A stretch of DNA of 64,000 nt from Pseudisothecium myosuroides (Eukaryota > Streptophyta > Bryopsida > Hypnales > Lembophyllaceae): positions 5,795,321 through 5,859,320 of the forward strand of contig OX637289.1 in NCBI GenBank assembly GCA_951799445.1, written 5' to 3'. The notes beneath the pieces are model-generated. The model had not been told where the DNA came from. It saw nothing but the letters and a program-made list of their open reading frames with translations, and did not search any database. Positions 59,446-64,000 of this stretch are shown here, piece by piece (position 1 is the stretch's first letter; the number at the start of each line of letters is the position of its first letter). Both the position numbers and the translations under genes were made by a program.

Positions 59446-59526
59446 TTCCTTTGTCTTAAAATAAAATTGGTGTTTTTTTTTTTAAAATATAAAGGAAACA
59501 CCAATCTTATTTTAAGATCAAGGAGT
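59446..59526. mobile_element. mini Stowaway-like hairpin (~80 bp)
   Basis: CCTTTGTCTTAAAATAAAAT with TGGTGTTT faces AAACACCAATCTTATTTTAA with GATCAAGGAG. The CTCCTTGATCTTAAAATAAG end is of the type used by plant Stowaway MITEs, which mariner-like transposases mobilise. Only the two ends remain, with little between. Confidence 0.65.
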
Positions 59527-59840
59527 TACTGTATGTGAAGGTCTGATCCGGCACCTGAGTGTCGGAAAACTTTACTCTTGGCTCGCAAATGGGTTCGGCA
59601 GGTGGAATATTCTAAGATATTCCAAAAAATCCCTTGTAATCTTCCAAATTTTCACTTATAATATTTTCAAAAATTCAAACATCCAAAAAATACTTAATTT
59701 ATGTCTAAATCTAACCTTCACGTAGGGTATTTATAATAGAAACACCTACTTGCAACATTTTGTAAAAAATAGTCTTGAATGAACACTTCCTTGATTCAAA
59801 ACCACCACAACTTTTTAAAAGCAAGCAATGAGAGTTGAGG
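59527..59840. other. non-coding stretch
   Basis: This stretch is a short, AT-rich interval; nothing is recognised. Confidence 0.35.
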
Positions 59841-60595
59841 GGTGATTGTAATTTGTAAGAATTGAATACATGTACACCCTACATGCTAATTTATTTTTAG
59901 CCATAATTTTTGTGTAATGACTTTAAAAGATTCAAGATTCATAGGTAACATACTCATTACTATTATACACCTTAGCTAATTTTTTTTCCATTCTTCAAAA
60001 ATATTTTACTATCTACTTTATTAAAAATAGTCCCCAAATTTATGTTACATTTGCGGCAATTTGATCATTTGAGGGAGATAATACAATACTGTTTTTAGCC
60101 CCAAAATTGGATTTAGAGCTGAAATTTTTAGGCAATGGTCTTCTAGTAGATTAGTTGCTATTGTTCAAAGGAATTTTAAAACCAGTTAATTGTACACTTT
60201 GTAGAGAAGTCTACGAAGTGAGTTTTTTTCTACGTGCATTTTAAAACATGTAAAATATTATTTTGATGGTTCTTTTAGTAAAGAACCATGTCCATAGAAT
60301 TGTTCCAAATGGCCAATTTTTTTAATTTTTTTAATTTTTTCTCCTATTTCTTACAAATTGAAACATCAAAATACCTATTTTTTTGAGATTCAACACTTCT
60401 TTAATATCCTACTTAGAAAACTTTTTTATGCTTTATCTTTATAGGATACAATATTTTAAAGGTGTCAGATATTTGCCATATTTTTTAATTTATTTTTGTA
60501 ATTTTAAAGTATTTCAAAAAAACAAGCACAATTGCACAAGACCTCAAGTATTATAAAAATGCAATAAAACCAATAGTTGTTTCTTGTAATTACCC
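59841..60595 (-). repeat. NG-family repeat, diverged
   Basis: The ends GGTGATTGTAATTTGTAAG (59841) and TTGTTTCTTGTAATTACCC (to 60595), and an interior parallel to the reverse complement of 38.55-38.8 kb (CATACTCATTACTATTATACACCTTAGCTAA), place it in the NG family. Confidence 0.5.
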
Positions 60596-60897
60596 TGAGA
60601 CATTTTGTACTTTAAAAGTGTCTATTTTTGATGAATCTAGTGTGATATATACTCGTATAGACTATCATATATTCCTATGACCTATATTTTCAACTTAGAA
60701 AATTTGTAAAATAGTCCTAAGGTGTCAAAAAATTACAAGACCACTTCGATTGCATTTATCTTGAATTCACTAATATTTCATTAAATTTTTTGGTCATTTG
60801 ACCTATGAGATAGTGAGACTACAGAAAGTGTTGCTTTTGAATGTTTCTACCTTAACAACCACCATTCCAAAACATGGATTTGAAGCGAGAGGCTTTC

Positions 60898-61039
60898 ATG
60901 GGCAATTTCATAAAAATGGCAAAATTATTTGAAAATGGCATGAAAACCGTTATTCTAAATCTATACTGGTCTTAGATGGTGAAAATGGCACACCGTCAAA
61001 GTGGCACTTGGAAAACCGCCATTTTAATGAAATTGCTCA
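60898..61039. mobile_element. M1-family MITE (~142 bp)
   Basis: ATGGGCAATTTCATAAAAAT and ATTTTAATGAAATTGCTCAT are the inverted ends. The core contains AAATCTATACTGGTCTTAGATG and GAAAATGGCACACC, as in the other copies, in reverse orientation to 39951-40142. Confidence 0.75.
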
Positions 61040-61980
61040 TTTATTCTTTAAAATCAATTGCAATCAATATACCAAAATGGTTATTTATTATGGTTGGATA
61101 TTTAAATCCAAATATTGGGGGGCACTTATAAACACAGTTAACCTAAGAGCGTAATTACATTGGGAATTTGTGATCTTGGACCTCCAATATTGGACCCTCC
61201 AGGTGCTTTTTGTTGAGATTAAAGCTCCAATCTCCTCTCCAGCACCCCTTCCTGCCTCTAGCCCCTGCATTTTGCTTTTATAGAGCTTGAGGGCTTGGAT
61301 GGAAGCTTGGAGCCCTAGACATGGGCTTCTGCAAGAAAAAACCAAAGATAATCATCACTCGTTCAATTTACACAACATAATTGCCGACTAGAAAGATGGG
61401 TGGTGTGTATTTTTAGCCTTCTCTATTTTTTTCCAGCATTTATGAGGTTCAATTATGAGCTAACATGTCCATTGCATTGTAGTAAGCTGAAAGGTCTGAA
61501 AATGGATAGAGAAATGAAGCAGATTGGAGCTCAATAGAAAGATCCAAATCCACTTCCATGTCAAATCTCCCTCTGCCCCCCCCCCTCTTGAAGCTCCACC
61601 CTCCAATAGAAACATCATCACAAAGTTCCTCTGTCACGAAATGTCAATAGTAATCGCACGATTATCGTCAAGCATTGCTTTCGTGTTACATTCATTCATT
61701 TGGAAACATTGTTACAACACGATAATGACATTCATTAATACCATGCAGTTGAGGCATGTCATTCATATTTGAGTTTGAAGTACTAAAGTTGCACGATAAC
61801 TATACATGACGAAATATGTACGACTTTAGTGGTTTAGTGATGGGTGACTAACTTCATGCAGCATTAGTACTTTTTCAAGACATATTAAGTTAGTGCAATA
61901 ATCACACAACATCATGTCCATGCATAGTTATTGTACTAACATTGCATTTTTTTATTTTTCACAATTTCAATACTAAGTCA
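61040..61980. other. non-coding stretch
   Basis: Frames at 61088-61345, 61449-61637 and 61524-61772 overlap on both strands and show no domain. A C9 run lies near 61577. No element could be delimited. Confidence 0.35.
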
Positions 61981-61984
61981 ATTG

Positions 61985-62580
61985 AAAAGCGGCAGGAATT
62001 GTATTCAAAGTAGAAATTCAGACTTCATTTAGGCATAGAAGAATAACTTTTCTCAAAAAACTTTGAACTAAAAAAAGTTAGTAAATTAAGATAGCTTTCA
62101 TCTCAAAAAATCCGTTTGAAATTTAAAGTCTCCAGTCAAAAGTTATAGACAAAGTTCAGAGACGGGTTGGAAGAGACATTTTTTTGACATTTTCAAACAT
62201 TGCCTTTGAATTTTGTCCATAACTTTTGATTGGAGGCTCTAAATCTCAAACGGATTTTTGGAGATGAAAGCTAGATTTATTTATCAACTTTTATTAGTTT
62301 GAAGTTTTAAAAAAAAAGGTACTTTACTATGCCAAATTGAGGTCTGAATTCTTATTTTGAACACAATTTATACATTTTCAAAACAACTTGACTATGAGAA
62401 GTCAAGCTCTCATCTTTAAGTTATCCCATATCTTTTGAGTGTTCATAGAGTGGATTGTAGTATAAAGAGGACCTCTCTACCCTCAACTCTCACCAATTGT
62501 CAATGAAGAGATTTCATCACTAAGTTACCAAGTTTCTTGGTGGCCTAGTCATGGAATCAATTCAAGCTACAATGAAGTAA
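61985..62580 (+). repeat. H-related foldback region, second copy
   Basis: A foldback with arms at about 61995-62150 and 62205-62360 (ATCCGTTTGAAATTTAAAG facing CTAAATCTCAAACGGATT) is homologous to 37745-38105. The downstream sequence is also shared (TATCCCATATCTTTTGAGTG; a TATA-like GTATAAAGAGGACCTCTC; TCACCAATTGTCAATGAAG). The H-family outer ends were not found. Confidence 0.7.
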
Positions 62581-63264
62581 TTCTTTCACTACGCTATCAA
62601 GTTTCTTGGTAGCCTATTGATGGATTTAGTTCAAGCATAAATTTGATGGCCTACAGTATTGATGAATGATGGATTCAGTTCAAAATGCTAGAGATTTAGT
62701 TAAGAATTTTTTTAAATTAGAATGTGATCAACAATTGAACATTAAAAATACTTTTTGGAACATTAATTGATACCAATTAATAAGCATTATTGCAGTGATG
62801 ACTCCAATGACATTGTTGTCGTGGATTTTTGTGTCTTTCAATGCACAGAAAATGCACGATAAAGAATGTAAATTTTCGTGCATAATTTGTGTCTTTTGCG
62901 CACTTGTGATTAATGTATAGAAGTTACATAGTTAATATGAATTTCAAAGTAGTGCCATTTCTTTGCAGTAATCGTGTGCATCGTAATGATGCGATAATTT
63001 GCAAATTAACGTACGCACCCATGAAACAATAGTAACTACATGATAATTGCTGACAATTCGTTGGTCCTGAACTTTGAGATGATGCTCTAACTATGATAGG
63101 AGGCTAAATAATCTCATTATTATATAGAGACCTAATAATTTTTTAAGGGAAGGAGTATGTCAGTTACTCAATGAATCAAAGATGGAATTTGCCATTTAAG
63201 TCCATGAGAATAAGATAATCAAACCATAACCAATAGACGCTTTATTTATGTTCATCTTCCTAAA
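62581..63264. other. AT-rich non-coding stretch
   Basis: No gene or delimitable element is seen. The phrase AAGTTTCTTGGTGGCC/AAGTTTCTTGGTAGCC recurs at about 62530 and 62600, a small local duplication. Confidence 0.35.
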
Positions 63265-64000
63265 TCCTAAAGGACTGTTGTCCCTTCGGGGGACAAATGT
63301 GTTTTCGCCTTTTCGGGCAGGTACCTACGGGCTGAAATTTTCTCCTGATTTTTTTAAACTTTTTCTGGAGCTTGAAAATCTGATTAGCTTCGTGGGAATA
63401 TAATTTTTTTCACAATTGGTGCCCGAGAACAATCGTTATGATCAAATAAACTCAAAACAGGGGACGGCGGGCAGCTTGGGTAGCAAAAAAAAGTTGGCAA
63501 ATGTGTTTTAAATTTTTTTTTTCTCATAGATTATATTTTTGTCTATCTAGGAAGCTTTGATTCATTTCATTTGGATTTGTTATGAGAAAGTTATGGACAT
63601 TCTTGTTTTTCAAGCAATTAAAGCATCTTCTTGAAAAAAATAACTTGTAGGATTCATTTCTGAATGCTATTTTTGAAATTTTTCAAAAAAATAAAATCTC
63701 ATGGTTTAGTTTACTTGTTAGAACAATCTCACCATTGGAATTAGTGTATTTTAATTCCATCTAAAATATATGAATATTTTAGATTTTCCTTCTATCTCGT
63801 ACCTACTTCTACTTAACAATTTTTTTAGGAATGATAATTAAGTTTTTTTGAATAATTTTTTTTCCCCTAGCCTCTCAACTCAATTTTCCACTATAAAGAT
63901 TTAAAACTCAAAACTCTGTAGTGCAAAAATATTAATTTAAAAATGTTCAAAGTCAAAAAATCTAGTCCCGCAATGTGCTGAAAAATTTGTTTTTTCCACT
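63265..64000 (-). repeat. PB-family element, cut by the window end
   Basis: CCTAAAGGACTGTTGTCCCT with TCGGGGGACAA matches the right end of the copy at 48103-49033 in inverted orientation. The body follows (TACCTACGGGCTGAAATTTTCTCCTG; CTATCTCGTACCTACTTCTAC; ATCTAGTCCCGCAATGTG). The terminal CCCC and TTAA are degenerate here. Confidence 0.75.

Noticed and set aside
1..64000. CRISPR arrays, rRNA and tRNA genes
   Set aside because: No regularly spaced direct-repeat array, rRNA sequence or tRNA cloverleaf with A and B boxes was recognised. The short tandem repeats present are too few and unevenly spaced.

Overview
This is nuclear DNA from a land plant. It is AT-rich, with spliced genes carrying GT/AG introns, an alpha-expansin, a plant-style RING-CH gene pair, and dense nested plant-type DNA transposons. 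I see no bacterial gene organisation, rRNA, tRNA or CRISPR array. The lineage cannot be fixed from the window. The compact genes with 5'UTR introns and the divergent expansin would suit a seedless plant, but that is an impression only.

Genes fall in two islands that are less AT-rich than the rest. The first (about 20.7-29.0 kb, minus strand) holds two tandem paralogues encoding RING-CH (MARCH-type) proteins with matching exon phases. Gene B (21.1-23.2 kb) has an intact C4HC3 finger and a C-terminal membrane helix. Gene A (24.8-27.8 kb) has gained three 44-residue acidic repeats, has a Cys in place of the zinc-binding His, has altered Cys spacing, and has lost the membrane helix. The second island (about 44-47.1 kb, minus strand) holds a complete alpha-expansin with a TATA box and a probable 5'UTR intron. 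Unique, moderate-GC sequence at 41.1-42.6 kb and 50.8-53.4 kb contains open frames I cannot identify with confidence.

Nearly everything else is repeat. The most structured stretch is 9641-17545. A CACTA-type element (TSD AAA) encloses a mariner-like element (TSD TA, decayed DDE transposase), which is itself split by a second CACTA-type element (TSD TTA). Around the genes are several non-autonomous families that I name by their ends. PB is about 0.93 kb, with CCCCTAAAGG ends always flanked by TTAA. NG is about 0.73 kb, with ATTGCAAGAAACA ends. M1 is a 0.14-0.3 kb MITE with GGGCAATTTCATT ends. H is 1-1.8 kb, carries internal hairpins and has GGCCTCC ends. R is the host repeat whose three copies serve as each other's pre-insertion sites. 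A 564-bp element with an 8-bp TSD and a 195-bp MITE with perfect 29-bp ends complete the set.

The main value of the window is that paralogous empty sites within it prove several insertions, and that it shows a TTAA-specific non-autonomous family. All exon models were spliced by eye and all repeat copy boundaries are approximate unless a target-site duplication is given.
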